34,903 bases of DNA from Pseudomonadota bacterium (lineage in GTDB: Bacteria > Pseudomonadota > Alphaproteobacteria > Rhizobiales > Beijerinckiaceae), in NCBI GenBank assembly GCA_023423995.1, contig JAFAEL010000101.1, positions 1-34,903 of the forward strand, given 5' to 3'. Positions 1-8,751 of this stretch are shown here, piece by piece (position 1 is the first letter of the stretch; the number at the start of each line of letters is the position of its first letter). A model generated the notes under the pieces. The model was given only the letters and a program-made list of their open reading frames with translations, was not told the origin of the DNA and did no database searches. The translations under genes and the position numbers were made by a program.

Positions 1-284
1 GTCGTGCAATGCGCCGTATACGCCTCGCCGCCCTCTTTCCGAGCATCTGCCTTGTAGGCGATGACGATGATGCCTTCCTGCGGTCGCGACACCTGCTTCT
101 CCGAGAAGCTCACCGACGACCAGCGCGGCGTATCCGAGACCGCGTCCGCCGCCTCCCGGCCCCTGAGCACGAAGGGCGGCGCGGGAACGACCATCAGGCA
201 CTCGTCGTCGATCAGTTCGTGGTACCGGCCGGCATCGCCGGTCCACAGGCTCTCCTCGAAGGCCCAGATCCGCTCGTCGTCCAT
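1..284 (-). CDS. SnoaL/DUF4440-like protein, 3' end outside window
   Basis: A minus-strand frame opens with ATG at 282-284 and stays open for 94 codons to the window edge, so the C-terminus is missing. A GGGAGAG Shine-Dalgarno sequence lies a few bases upstream of the ATG. The N-terminus reads MDDERIWAFEESLWTGDAGR, followed by YHELIDDECLMVVP and a mid-section SSVSFSEKQVSRPQEGIIVI. This layout (helix with a conserved acidic/aromatic start, then a first strand with a small-molecule pocket) resembles the DUF4440/SnoaL/NTF2-like fold. No catalytic function can be assigned. Codon use is strongly G/C-ending in this frame, whereas the overlapping plus-strand frames have unstructured Arg-rich translations. 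The gene is divergent from the ABC importer. Confidence 0.65.
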   Translation of the reverse strand, partial: MDDERIWAFEESLWTGDAGRYHELIDDECLMVVPAPPFVLRGREAADAVSDTPRWSSVSFSEKQVSRPQEGIIVIAYKADARKEGGEAYTAHCT

Positions 285-839
285 GCCGCTCTCCCTCGGT
301 CGATGGCCGCCAACGTGAGCCCGAAGCGGCACGTTCCGCCGCTCACGCAATCGTTTGGAAGCGGCCGGACGGGCCTCCGCTGGGAGAATGTGATTGACAT
401 TTATTCCTATATCTGTCACAAGCCGTGCGCCGCTTCCGACGGGCAGGCTCGTCTGATCACCGGATCCGACTGGCGGAAGAGGGCGGCGGGTCCCGAGGTC
501 CGGTCCGGTGATCGGGCTCCCGGGCGGCTGACCGGGCGTGTGCCCAGGGGCCGAAAAGACCGCCAGAAAGGACGCCGGGTTCCGGCATACCTTTCCAAAT
601 CGAAGCTGGGACCCGGCGTCCTTCTTCCCACCCGCTCTTTGACAGCGCCGACGGACATGACCACGGGCCGGGGACGGACGGCGCGTGGGCGAATTGTCGG
701 GCGGGTGCCACCACGCTCCTTCTCCGCTTGCGGCAGAAGAAACCACGAAGCGCCCTGCAGCCTTGACCGCCCTTTGGCACGATGCATGCTGAGCCTGCGG
801 CAAACCTTTCCAAGCTAGATTTGCTTAAGGGGGCGTTTG
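285..839. other. Divergent intergenic region without a convincing gene
   Basis: This 555-base gap lies between the minus-strand SnoaL-like gene and the plus-strand ABC importer. Open frames exist on both strands, but their translations are Arg/Pro-rich, lack recognisable motifs and have no plausible ribosome binding sites. The part around 385-420 is AT-rich for this genome and is the likeliest promoter zone; TTGACA occurs at 394-399 but I see no well-spaced -10. The only strong structure is the hairpin at 568-623, listed separately. Confidence 0.5.
568..623. repeat. Long inverted repeat (16-bp stem) in the importer leader region
   Basis: AAGGACGCCGGGT at 568-580 is the exact reverse complement of ACCCGGCGTCCTT at 611-623. 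The pairing extends inward to 583/608 with one G-T pair, giving a stem of about 16 bp and a 24-base loop. The right arm is followed by CTTCTTCCC rather than a clean T-run, so a simple intrinsic terminator is uncertain. It could be a REP-like element, a leader-RNA structure for the importer mRNA, or a terminator for a short transcript. It begins about 270 bases upstream of the importer start codon. Confidence 0.7.
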
Positions 840-2450
840 ATGTCGATCACCACCCGTAGGACTTTACTGAAGGGTATAGCGGGTGCATCGGCACTTGCGA
901 CGTCAGGCGGTCTTTCCGCCCCTGCTCTTGCCCAGGGCGCAAACGCCCGCACGCTGCGCTTCGTGCCGCAGGCCAATCTCGCCAATTTCGACCCGATCTG
1001 GGGGACCCAATACGTCGTCCGCAACGCGGCGGCCTATGTCTGGGACACGCTGTACGGCGTCGACGACAAGCTCCAGCCGCAGCGCCAGATGGTCGAGGGC
1101 GAGGAAGTCTCTTCCGATGGCCTGACCTGGACCTTCAAGCTGCGTCCCGGCCTCAAATTCCATGACGGCACGCCGGTCCTGGCCAAGGACGTCGTCGCCT
1201 CGCTCGTGCGCTGGTCGGCCCGCGACCCGATGGGCCTGATGATCCGGGACATCCAGAACGAGCTGACGGCGGTGGACGACCGCACCTGGAAATGGGTGCT
1301 GAAGAAGCCCTATCCGAAGATGCTGCTGGCGCTGGCCAAGAACAACGCGCCCTGCTCCTTCGTCATGCCGGAGCGGATCGCCCAGACCGACCCTTTCAAG
1401 CAGATCACCGAATATGTCGGCTCGGGCCCGATGCGGTTCGTGAAGGACGAGTGGGTGCCCGGCGCCCGCGCGGTCTTCGCCAAGTTCGACGACTACGTGC
1501 CGCGCCAGGAGCCCGCCTCCTGGCTCGCCGGCGGCAAGCGGATCCTCGTCGACCGTATCGAATGGGTGATCATGCCGGACCCGGCGACCGCGGCGGCGGC
1601 GTTGCAGAACGGCGAGGTCGATTGGTGGGAGAATCCGATCTCCGACCTCGTCCCGCTGCTCAAGAAGAACCGCAACATCAATGTCGATATCGCCGATCCG
1701 CTCGGGAATATCGGCTCGTTCCGGATGAACACGCTGTTCCCGCCCTTCGACAACGTGAAGGCGCGCCGGGCCGTGCTGACGGCCATGGACCAAGAAGATT
1801 ACATGCGCGCCCTCGTCGGCGACGACGAGAACCTCTGGAAGCCGCTGCCGGGCTTCTTCACGCCAGGGACCCCGCTCTACAACGAGGAGGGCGGCGAGGT
1901 CCTGAAGATGAAGAACCTCGAGGCGGCGAAGAAGCTTCTGGCCGAGTCCGGCTACAAGGGCGAGCCGGTGGTCTGCGTGGTGGCGCAGGACCAGGCGATC
2001 ACCAAGGCGTTCGGCGAGGTCACGGCCGACCTGCTGAAGAAGATCGGCTTCAACGTCGATTTCGTCGCGACCGACTGGGGTACGACGGGCCAGCGTCGGG
2101 CCATGAAGAACCCGCCCTCCCAGGGCGGCTGGAATATGTTCCACACCTGGCATGCGGGCGCCGACTGCATCAATCCGGCCGCCTACACGGCCATCCGGGC
2201 CAATGGCGACAAGGCCTGGTTCGGCTGGCCGGATTCCCCGGCCGTCGAGAAGGACATCGTCGAGTGGTTCGACGCCAAGACCCTCGACGAGGAGAAGGCG
2301 GCGATGAAGAAGCTCAACAAGGACGCGCTCGACTTCGTGGTCTACGCGCCGACCGGCTTCTTCCTGAGCTACCAGGCCTGGCGAAAGAACGTCTCCGGGG
2401 TGGTGAAAGGCCCCCTCCCCTTCGCCTGGGGCGTGAGCAAGACGGCATAG
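840..2450 (+). CDS. ABC importer solute-binding protein, peptide/nickel family 5
   Basis: This is a periplasmic substrate receptor of the SBP_bac_5 (DppA/OppA/NikA) family, 536 residues. The N-terminus carries a Tat-type signal: twin arginine in TRRTLLKG (R6-R7), a small hydrophobic stretch and an APALAQ cleavage region near residue 32. Family features include the early FDPIWGTQYVVRNAA segment, DGLTWTFKLRPGLKFHDGTP and the late domain-closing part. The ATG at 840 is preferred over the in-frame TTG at 837 because AAGGGGG (827-833) lies six bases before it. Four transporter genes follow on the same strand. Peptides are the family default; opines, glutathione or other oligomeric ligands are also possible. 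Ligand identity cannot be read from the sequence. Confidence 0.93.
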   Translation: MSITTRRTLLKGIAGASALATSGGLSAPALAQGANARTLRFVPQANLANFDPIWGTQYVVRNAAAYVWDTLYGVDDKLQPQRQMVEGEEVSSDGLTWTFKLRPGLKFHDGTPVLAKDVVASLVRWSARDPMGLMIRDIQNELTAVDDRTWKWVLKKPYPKMLLALAKNNAPCSFVMPERIAQTDPFKQITEYVGSGPMRFVKDEWVPGARAVFAKFDDYVPRQEPASWLAGGKRILVDRIEWVIMPDPATAAAALQNGEVDWWENPISDLVPLLKKNRNINVDIADPLGNIGSFRMNTLFPPFDNVKARRAVLTAMDQEDYMRALVGDDENLWKPLPGFFTPGTPLYNEEGGEVLKMKNLEAAKKLLAESGYKGEPVVCVVAQDQAITKAFGEVTADLLKKIGFNVDFVATDWGTTGQRRAMKNPPSQGGWNMFHTWHAGADCINPAAYTAIRANGDKAWFGWPDSPAVEKDIVEWFDAKTLDEEKAAMKKLNKDALDFVVYAPTGFFLSYQAWRKNVSGVVKGPLPFAWGVSKTA

Positions 2451-2485
2451 CCGGAATGCACCGGTCCCAGGTGGGTCTCGGGTCC

Positions 2486-2623
2486 CCTCTCCCCGTGCAA
2501 CGGGGAGAGGTCGAGCAGGCGCGTAGCGCCGTCCGGGTGAGGGGCTACCTCCGCGGACGCCCCTTGTCCGGTTGCGCTGCCGCGCAACTCGACGTCTCCC
2601 CGTCGGAGACGGGGAGAAGAGGG
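2486..2623. repeat. RIME-type mosaic palindromic repeat, copy 1
   Basis: Two palindromic modules bound this intergenic repeat. The left module is a perfect 10-bp stem, CCTCTCCCCG (2486-2495) with CGGGGAGAGG (2501-2510), followed by GTCGAGCA and a GGGTGAGGGGC block. The right module is TCTCCCCGTC (2595-2604) with GACGGGGAGA (2608-2617), ending GAAGAGGG at 2623. The same arrangement recurs at 5504-5661. The modules match Rhizobium-specific intergenic mosaic elements as I remember them (CTCTCCCCG...CGGGGAGAAG and CCCTCATCCGG blocks). The element separates the receptor gene from the first permease gene and may stabilise the upstream mRNA. Confidence 0.85.
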
Positions 2624-2631
2624 ATCCGCTG

Positions 2632-3573
2632 ATGCTCGCCTATGTCGGCCGGCGGGTCCTGGCCACCATTCCCGTCATGGCGATCGTCGCCCTGTTCGTG
2701 TTCAGCCTGCTCTATATCGCGCCGGGCGACCCCGCTTCGATCATCGCGGGCGACCAGGCGACCCCGGAGCAGATCGCCCAGATCCGCGTCAATCTCGGGC
2801 TCGAGCGACCGTTCGTGGTGCGGTTCGGCGAGTGGGTCTGGCAGATCCTGCACGGCGATCTCGGCACCTCGATCTTCACCGCCCTCCCCGTCCGCCAGAT
2901 GATCGCCCAGCGCATCGAGCCGACACTGTCCCTGATGATCGTCACCCTGATCTTCTCGGTCTGCGTCGCGGTGCCGCTCGGCGTCGTCGCGGCCTGGAAG
3001 GCCGGCTCCCTGATCGACCGCCTGGTGATGGCGCTCGCGGTGGTCGGCTTCTCGGTCCCGGTCTTCGTCGTCGGCTACGTGCTCGCCTACGTCTTCGCGC
3101 TCGAATTCGACTGGCTGCCCGTCCAGGGCTACACGCCGATCGCGAACGGGTTCTGGCCCTGGCTGCAGAACCTGATCCTGCCCGCGATTTCGCTCGGCCT
3201 CATCTACATCGCGCTGATCGGCCGCATTACGCGGGCCACGATGCTGGAGGTCCTCAGCCAGGACTACATAAAGACCGCCCGGGCCAAGGGGTTGGGGCAG
3301 CGGGCGATCCTCTTCGTCCACGCCCTCAAGAACGCGGCCGTGCCGATCGTGACGGTGATCGGCCTCGGCATCGCGCTTCTCATCGGCGGCGCCGTGGTGA
3401 CGGAGAGCGTCTTCGTCATCCCGGGCCTCGGCCGCCTCACGGTCGATGCGATCCTGCGGCGCGACTACCCGGTCATCCAGGGCATCGTGCTCCTGTTCTC
3501 CTTCACCTACGTGCTGGTCAATCTCGGCGTGGACCTGATCTACACGCTCGTCGATCCGAGGATCCGCTATTGA
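2632..3573 (+). CDS. ABC importer permease, DppB/OppB type
   Basis: First inner-membrane permease of the peptide-type importer, 313 residues, BPD_transp_1 family. The N-terminus (MLAYVGRRVLATIPVMAIVA) is the usual OppB first membrane segment, followed by GDPASIIAGDQATPEQ and GDLGTSIFT. The EAA loop that contacts the ATPases is visible as QDYIKTARAKGLGQRAILFVHALKN (split here as QDYIKTARAKGLG then QRAILFVHALKN), followed by GGAVVTESVFVIPGLGRL and C-terminal [10 protein letters not shown]. About six membrane helices are expected. The ATG at 2632 is preceded by AGAAGAGGG eight bases upstream, and that sequence is the terminal arm of the RIME repeat. The stop codon overlaps the start of the next permease gene. 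Confidence 0.94.
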   Translation: MLAYVGRRVLATIPVMAIVALFVFSLLYIAPGDPASIIAGDQATPEQIAQIRVNLGLERPFVVRFGEWVWQILHGDLGTSIFTALPVRQMIAQRIEPTLSLMIVTLIFSVCVAVPLGVVAAWKAGSLIDRLVMALAVVGFSVPVFVVGYVLAYVFALEFDWLPVQGYTPIANGFWPWLQNLILPAISLGLIYIALIGRITRATMLEVLSQDYIKTARAKGLGQRAILFVHALKNAAVPIVTVIGLGIALLIGGAVVTESVFVIPGLGRLTVDAILRRDYPVIQGIVLLFSFTYVLVNLGVDLIYTLVDPRIRY

Positions 3574-4497
3574 GCGCGCTCCTCGCCGACCGGGAGATCA
3601 CGCTCGAGCCGGAGAGCGTCGTTGCGGCCCCCGCAATGCCCGAGATCCTGCCCCCGGTGCGGCGCCGCCGCGGGCTGCTCGGCTTCGCTCTCCGCCACCC
3701 GACGATCGCGATCGGAGGCGGGCTGCTCCTCGTCATGCTGTTCATCGCGGTCTTCGCGCCCTTCCTCGGGACGGTCGACCCCACCGCTCTCTCGCCGGCG
3801 CGGCGAACCCGCAACCCGTCCGCGGTCTACTGGTTCGGCACCGACATGCTGGGCCGGGACATCTATTCCCGCGTGCTCTACGGCGCGCGGGTGTCGCTGG
3901 TGGTGGGTTTCTCGGTCGCGGCGCTCGCCTCCGTGATCGGCCTCGCGATCGGGCTCGTTTCCGGCTTCGTGCGCTGGACCGACACGATCATCATGCGGGT
4001 GATGGACGGGCTGATGTCGATTCCGCCCATCCTCCTCGCGGTGGCGCTCATGGCGCTCACCCGCGGCTCCGTCGGCAACGTCATCCTGGCGATCACGATC
4101 GCGGAGATTCCGCGCGTGTCGCGGCTCGTGCGCGGGGTCGTCCTGTCGCTGCGCGAGCAGCCCTATGTCGACGGCGCGATCGCGGCGGGCACCCGGACGC
4201 CCATGATCATCTGGCGCCACATCCTGCCCAACACGCTCGCGCCGCTCACCGTGCAGGCGACCTATATCTGCGCCTCGGCGATGATCACGGAGGCTATCCT
4301 GTCCTTCATCGGCGCCGGCACGCCGCCGATCACTCCCTCCTGGGGGAACATCATGGCCGACGGCCGGGCGCTCTGGCAGGTGAAGCCCTACATCGTCTTC
4401 TTCCCGGCCTTCTTCCTGTCGGTCACGGTGCTCGCCGTGAACCTCCTGGGCGACGGCTGCGCGACGCGCTCGACCCGCGCATGGCGAAGCGGCTGTG

Positions 4498-4498
<1 letters not shown>
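3570..4498 (+). CDS. ABC importer permease, DppC/OppC type, with a one-base deletion near the 3' end
   Basis: Second permease of the importer. Translation probably starts at TTG 3570, which overlaps the upstream stop (TTGA) and has GAGGA at 3558-3562. The protein shows the OppC N-terminal domain ([16 protein letters not shown]), [20 protein letters not shown], an EAA loop [20 protein letters not shown] and [20 protein letters not shown]. The C-terminus should read [19 protein letters not shown] and stop at 4496-4498. At 4457 a C is missing (GGCTGC instead of GGCCTGC), so the frame shifts and the literal reading becomes [12 protein letters not shown], continuing open to 5033. Restoring one base gives 309 residues and a stop overlapping the next ATG (TGATG). 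No slippery heptamer is evident. A sequencing error or recent mutation is most likely. Confidence 0.88.
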
Positions 4499-5487
<989 letters not shown>

Positions 5488-5503
5488 GGCTCGTTGCGCG
5501 TCT

Positions 5504-5661
5504 CCTCTCCCCGCCTGCGGGGAGAGGTCGAGCAAGCCGCGGCAGCGGCTGCCCGGGTGAGGGGCAGCGTCGCACAGCAGACGGCTCGTCGTTCTTTGCC
5601 CCTCATCCGGTCGACGCTTCGCGTCGCTCGACTCCTCCCCGTCCGGGACGGGGAGAAGAGG
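5504..5661. repeat. RIME-type mosaic palindromic repeat, copy 2
   Basis: This second copy of the element lies between the two ATPase genes. Its left module is CCTCTCCCCGC (5504-5514) paired with GCGGGGAGAGG (5517-5527), followed by GTCGAGCAAGCC and GGGTGAGGGGC. An internal module contains CCCCTCATCCGG and a GACGCTTCGCGTC palindrome near 5612-5624. The right module is TCCCCGTCC/GGACGGGGA, ending GAGAAGAGG at 5661. Compared with copy 1 the outer arms are conserved and the middle differs, as expected for mosaic elements. The last arm forms the Shine-Dalgarno sequence of the next gene. Confidence 0.85.
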
Positions 5662-5668
5662 TCGTCGC

Positions 5669-6667
5669 ATGAGCGCCTCCGCCCCACTCCTCGAGGTCAA
5701 CGACCTCAAGAAGCACTTTCCGCTGAAGGGGAAGGCTGTCGTCCGGGCGGTCGACGGCGTCTCCTTCGAGGTCCGCCGCGGCGAGACGCTGTCGCTCGTC
5801 GGCGAATCGGGCTGCGGCAAGTCCACCGTCGGCCGCGCCATCCTGCGTCTGATCGAGCCGAGCGCCGGCCAGGTCGTGCTCGACGGCCAGCGCATCGACC
5901 AGCTCTCGGCCGGCACTCTCCGGCCCATGCGACGACGCATGCAGGTCGTCTTCCAGGACCCGTTCTCCAGCCTCAACCCGCGCATGCGGGTGCGCAACAT
6001 CCTGGCCGAACCGATCCGCAATTTCGGCCTTGCCCGCTCATCGAGGGAGATCGAGGAGCGCGTCGCGAAGCTGCTCGACACGGTGCGGCTGCCACGCGAC
6101 TCGGGTTCGCGCTTCCCCCACGAATTCTCGGGCGGGCAGCGCCAGCGCATCGGCATCGCCCGCGCGCTCGCGGCCGAGCCGGACATCATCATCTGCGACG
6201 AGGCGGTCTCGGCCCTGGACGTGTCCGTGAAGGCCCAGGTCGTGAACCTCCTGCAGGATCTCCAGGCGGAACTCGGCCTCGCCCTCCTGTTCATCAGCCA
6301 CGACCTCGCGATCGTCGAGCACATGACGCATCGCGTCGCGGTCATGTACCTCGGCAAGATCGTCGAAATCGCCTCGCGCGAACGGATCTTCGGCGCGCCG
6401 CGCCACCCCTACACCTACGCGCTTCTCTCGGCCGTGCCGGTGCCCGAGCCAGGGAAGGCGCGCAGCCGCGTCGTGCTCTCCGGGGATGTGCCGAGCCCGA
6501 TCAACCCGCCGACGGGTTGCCGCTTCCACACCCGTTGCCCGTTCGCCTTCGATCGTTGCCGGACGGACGAGCCGGCGCTCAGGCCGCTCGAGAGCGGGCA
6601 ATCCGCCGCTTGCCACCTCAACGACCTTCCGAGAGCCGAGAACCCGCTGCTCTCGGCTCGAAACTAG
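5669..6667 (+). CDS. ABC importer ATP-binding protein, DppF/OppF type
   Basis: Second ATPase of the importer, 332 residues. Walker A is GESGCGKS (45-52), the Q-loop is in [13 protein letters not shown], the signature is FSGGQRQR (near 153-160), Walker B is [12 protein letters not shown] (173 onward, with Ala in place of the usual Pro after DE) and the H-loop is [10 protein letters not shown]. The oligopeptide C-terminal domain ends with [15 protein letters not shown]. The ATG at 5669 has GAGAAGAGG seven bases upstream, contributed by the RIME repeat. The gene is convergent with the MFS gene, and the two stop codons interlock in CTAG at 6664-6667, so there is no terminator space between them. 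Confidence 0.95.
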   Translation: MSASAPLLEVNDLKKHFPLKGKAVVRAVDGVSFEVRRGETLSLVGESGCGKSTVGRAILRLIEPSAGQVVLDGQRIDQLSAGTLRPMRRRMQVVFQDPFSSLNPRMRVRNILAEPIRNFGLARSSREIEERVAKLLDTVRLPRDSGSRFPHEFSGGQRQRIGIARALAAEPDIIICDEAVSALDVSVKAQVVNLLQDLQAELGLALLFISHDLAIVEHMTHRVAVMYLGKIVEIASRERIFGAPRHPYTYALLSAVPVPEPGKARSRVVLSGDVPSPINPPTGCRFHTRCPFAFDRCRTDEPALRPLESGQSAACHLNDLPRAENPLLSARN

Positions 6668-7845
6668 GCTGCAGGCGCAGCGACCGTTGCGCCGGGCCGG
6701 CGAAGCCGGTCGAGGACAAGCACCGCCCCCCAGGCGAGCATGATCGTGCCACCCGCGAACAGGATCGGGGCATTCACCCTGTCGGCAGCCTCTCGAACGA
6801 TGCCCGCGACCCCCGGCAGGGCCGCCATGGCGAGGTAGAAGATCGTGAAGTAGAGGCCCATCCCGACCGGGCGCTGCGCCGGCGGAAGGATCTGGGCCGG
6901 GAGCGCCATGATGGCCCCCGCCGGAAGCCCGATGGCGACGACAAGGATGCTCATCGCGGTGACGGTCCAGTCCGTCACGGCAAGCAGGATCGAGCCGGCC
7001 GCGATCAGAAGGAAGCAGGCGCTCAACATCAACGTGGCGCTGCCGATCCGCTGGGCGACATAGCCCCCGACCGGAAGAAAGACGAGGAGAGCCCAGCCGA
7101 GAATGCTCGAGATCGCCGCGGCCTGGGCCATCGCATAGCCGCGCTGCGCGAAGAACTCGGGCAGGGACGCGACGAGAACGACATAGGTGACGTTGTAGAG
7201 GCCCCAGATCACGCCGGCGACCGTCGCAAGCTGGAAGTCCTGCCGCGACAGCCGCGGGCGTCTGTCGACGGGAGAGACGAGCTTTCCCTCCGGCCCGTCC
7301 TTGTAAAACAGCCCGAGCAGGACCAGGCATATGAGTGTCGGCGCAAGTGCCGCCAGGCTAAGGGCGGTCCATCCCGAACTCACCATCACCGCCGGAAGCG
7401 TGACGAGGGCGAGTGCCACCCCGAGCGGCCAGCTCGCGACAAAGGCACCCATGACGCCGGCAAGCTCGCCAGGCGCGAACCAGCTTCCGACCGCCCGCGC
7501 CAGGACCACGTTCAGGATCGCTGCTCCGCTACCACTCAGGATGCGACCGAAGAACAGGAAATCGGCCCCGCCGACCGCCATCAGACCTCCCCCAGCAGCC
7601 ATGAGGGAGAGGCCGAACATCAATATCTTCCTTCCCCCGAAGCGCTGATCCAGCATCCCCCCCGGAAAGGCGAGTGCCACCCCGGGAAGCATGTAGCATC
7701 CAATCAGCGCCCCGAGCGTGGCGAAGTCCGATATGACACTTCCGACGAGGAGCGGCCCGACCGCTGCGACGGACTGAAACTGGTACGCGATCGTCGTACG
7801 CGCCGCGAACAGCAGCGCGAGAACCACCCACCGCTCAGAGCGCAT
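6664..7845 (-). CDS. MFS transporter
   Basis: Integral membrane protein of the major facilitator superfamily, 393 residues, with about 12 hydrophobic segments. The loop between helices 2 and 3 reads [17 protein letters not shown], a clear MFS A-like motif (G-x-x-x-D-x-x-G-x-R/K). The general look ([13 protein letters not shown] in the second half, [20 protein letters not shown]) resembles the CynX/NimT-type group, but the substrate is unknown. I place the start at ATG 7845 ([12 protein letters not shown]), because upstream sequence in this frame is Arg-rich and overlaps the preceding gene. That gene, the FeeM-like synthase, ends only 20 bases upstream on the same strand, so the two are probably co-transcribed. 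A role in exporting the synthase product is plausible but is inferred from position only. Confidence 0.9.
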   Translation of the reverse strand: MRSERWVVLALLFAARTTIAYQFQSVAAVGPLLVGSVISDFATLGALIGCYMLPGVALAFPGGMLDQRFGGRKILMFGLSLMAAGGGLMAVGGADFLFFGRILSGSGAAILNVVLARAVGSWFAPGELAGVMGAFVASWPLGVALALVTLPAVMVSSGWTALSLAALAPTLICLVLLGLFYKDGPEGKLVSPVDRRPRLSRQDFQLATVAGVIWGLYNVTYVVLVASLPEFFAQRGYAMAQAAAISSILGWALLVFLPVGGYVAQRIGSATLMLSACFLLIAAGSILLAVTDWTVTAMSILVVAIGLPAGAIMALPAQILPPAQRPVGMGLYFTIFYLAMAALPGVAGIVREAADRVNAPILFAGGTIMLAWGAVLVLDRLRRPGATVAAPAA

Positions 7846-7865
7846 ACGGACGCGACTGCCTGCGG

Positions 7866-8615
7866 TTAGGCGTTGATGTGAACCGGCCCACGATGAACCG
7901 GCCGATGACCGGCAGTGACGTGGCCGTCGAAGCGCGAGGCATCGGCCTGGCCGAAGATCCGTGCCCGCTCGGCGGCCCCGGATCGCATGAACGGGTACCG
8001 TGCGTGGACCTGGTCGCGCGCTTCCGCGTAATCGGCCATCGTCAGCGTGATCGGCTTGGTCAGCATGGGGTAATCGCGCGCGGGCGCCACGATTCTTGTG
8101 CACCAGAACCGTCGATAGAACGCCGCATGCTCGGGCCGCACCGCAGCCAGCAAGATGTCGGCCTCGAAGTGTTCCATGGCGATCCAGGCAAGACGCAGCG
8201 TGATATACGGCAGTTCAGGGTGCCGTCTCGACCACGCATGATCTACCACGAACCGCGTGGGATCAACGATGATCTTGCCCGCAGCAGCCTCCGGCCTGAG
8301 GATCTCAGGGAAGACGTGGGCGGTCGGAATTTCGGAAGTGTCGACACCGCCGACCGAGAGCCGGATCGAGCTCATCAGAATCCCGTCGATCTGAACCCCG
8401 AAGAGGTAGGTGTTATCTGCCTCGTCGACCTCGTCGGTAAAGATCCCGTCCGGTCGCCGGTCGATCGCGCCTTCCCTCGCATAAGCATCGTGCCGGAGGC
8501 GGAAGATCTGCTCCCTGTACTCCGGTGTGATCGCCAACTTGTAGTTGAGACGCGGAAAAAGCTTCTCGATACGGCCAGTCAGCCCGCTGCTGGCCGCCTG
8601 TTCTGCACCCGACAT
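7866..8615 (-). CDS. FeeM-like N-acyl amino acid synthase / autoinducer-synthase-fold acyltransferase
   Basis: A 249-residue soluble protein resembling the FeeM N-acyl-amino-acid synthase core, which belongs to the GNAT/acyl-homoserine-lactone-synthase fold and uses acyl-ACP as donor. Recognisable segments are EQIFRLRHDAYAREGAI early on, GILMSSIRLSVGG in the central sheet, KIIVDPTRFVVD, and LPYITLRLAWIAMEHFEAD followed by RPEHAAFYRRFW, where the acyl-carrier contact region is expected. I chose ATG 8615 over the in-frame GTG 8630 because GAGGAG lies five bases before it. Two CtrA-type boxes lie immediately upstream (8644-8691). A GGDEF-EAL gene is upstream on the same strand and an MFS gene directly downstream. 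Family assignment is by motif memory; another GNAT-type acyltransferase is possible. Confidence 0.75.
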   Translation of the reverse strand: MSGAEQAASSGLTGRIEKLFPRLNYKLAITPEYREQIFRLRHDAYAREGAIDRRPDGIFTDEVDEADNTYLFGVQIDGILMSSIRLSVGGVDTSEIPTAHVFPEILRPEAAAGKIIVDPTRFVVDHAWSRRHPELPYITLRLAWIAMEHFEADILLAAVRPEHAAFYRRFWCTRIVAPARDYPMLTKPITLTMADYAEARDQVHARYPFMRSGAAERARIFGQADASRFDGHVTAGHRPVHRGPVHINA

Positions 8616-8643
8616 TGGCACTCCTCGCACATCTGTCGGGACG

Positions 8644-8691
8644 TTAACTAGTTCTTAACGGGTGTAAATAAAGTCCTTAAAGATTGGTTAA
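8644..8691 (-). promoter_or_regulatory. Two tandem CtrA-type boxes (TTAA-N7-TTAA) upstream of the FeeM-like gene
   Basis: TTAA occurs at 8644-8647 and 8655-8658, and again at 8677-8680 and 8688-8691. Both pairs are separated by exactly seven bases, the spacing of the alphaproteobacterial CtrA full site. The two boxes are 33 bp apart, about three helical turns. Read on the minus strand, the distal box begins TTTAACCAA, close to the TTAACCAT form. The proximal box is itself palindromic (CGTTAA-N7-TTAACG, 8642-8660). The proximal box ends 29 bases upstream of the FeeM-like start codon, so it probably overlaps the core promoter. TTAA is rare in the rest of this GC-rich window. Confidence 0.72.
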
Positions 8692-8751
8692 ATGTGGATA
8701 CTTCACCAGCCCCGCGTCGCCTGCAGTGCAGCCGCGTGGATCCGGCAGGGG

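Noticed and set aside
389..420. TGTGA...TCACA pair as a Crp/Fnr site before the importer.
   Set aside because: The half-sites are 22 bases apart, whereas Crp/Fnr sites need about 6; the rest of the arms do not match.
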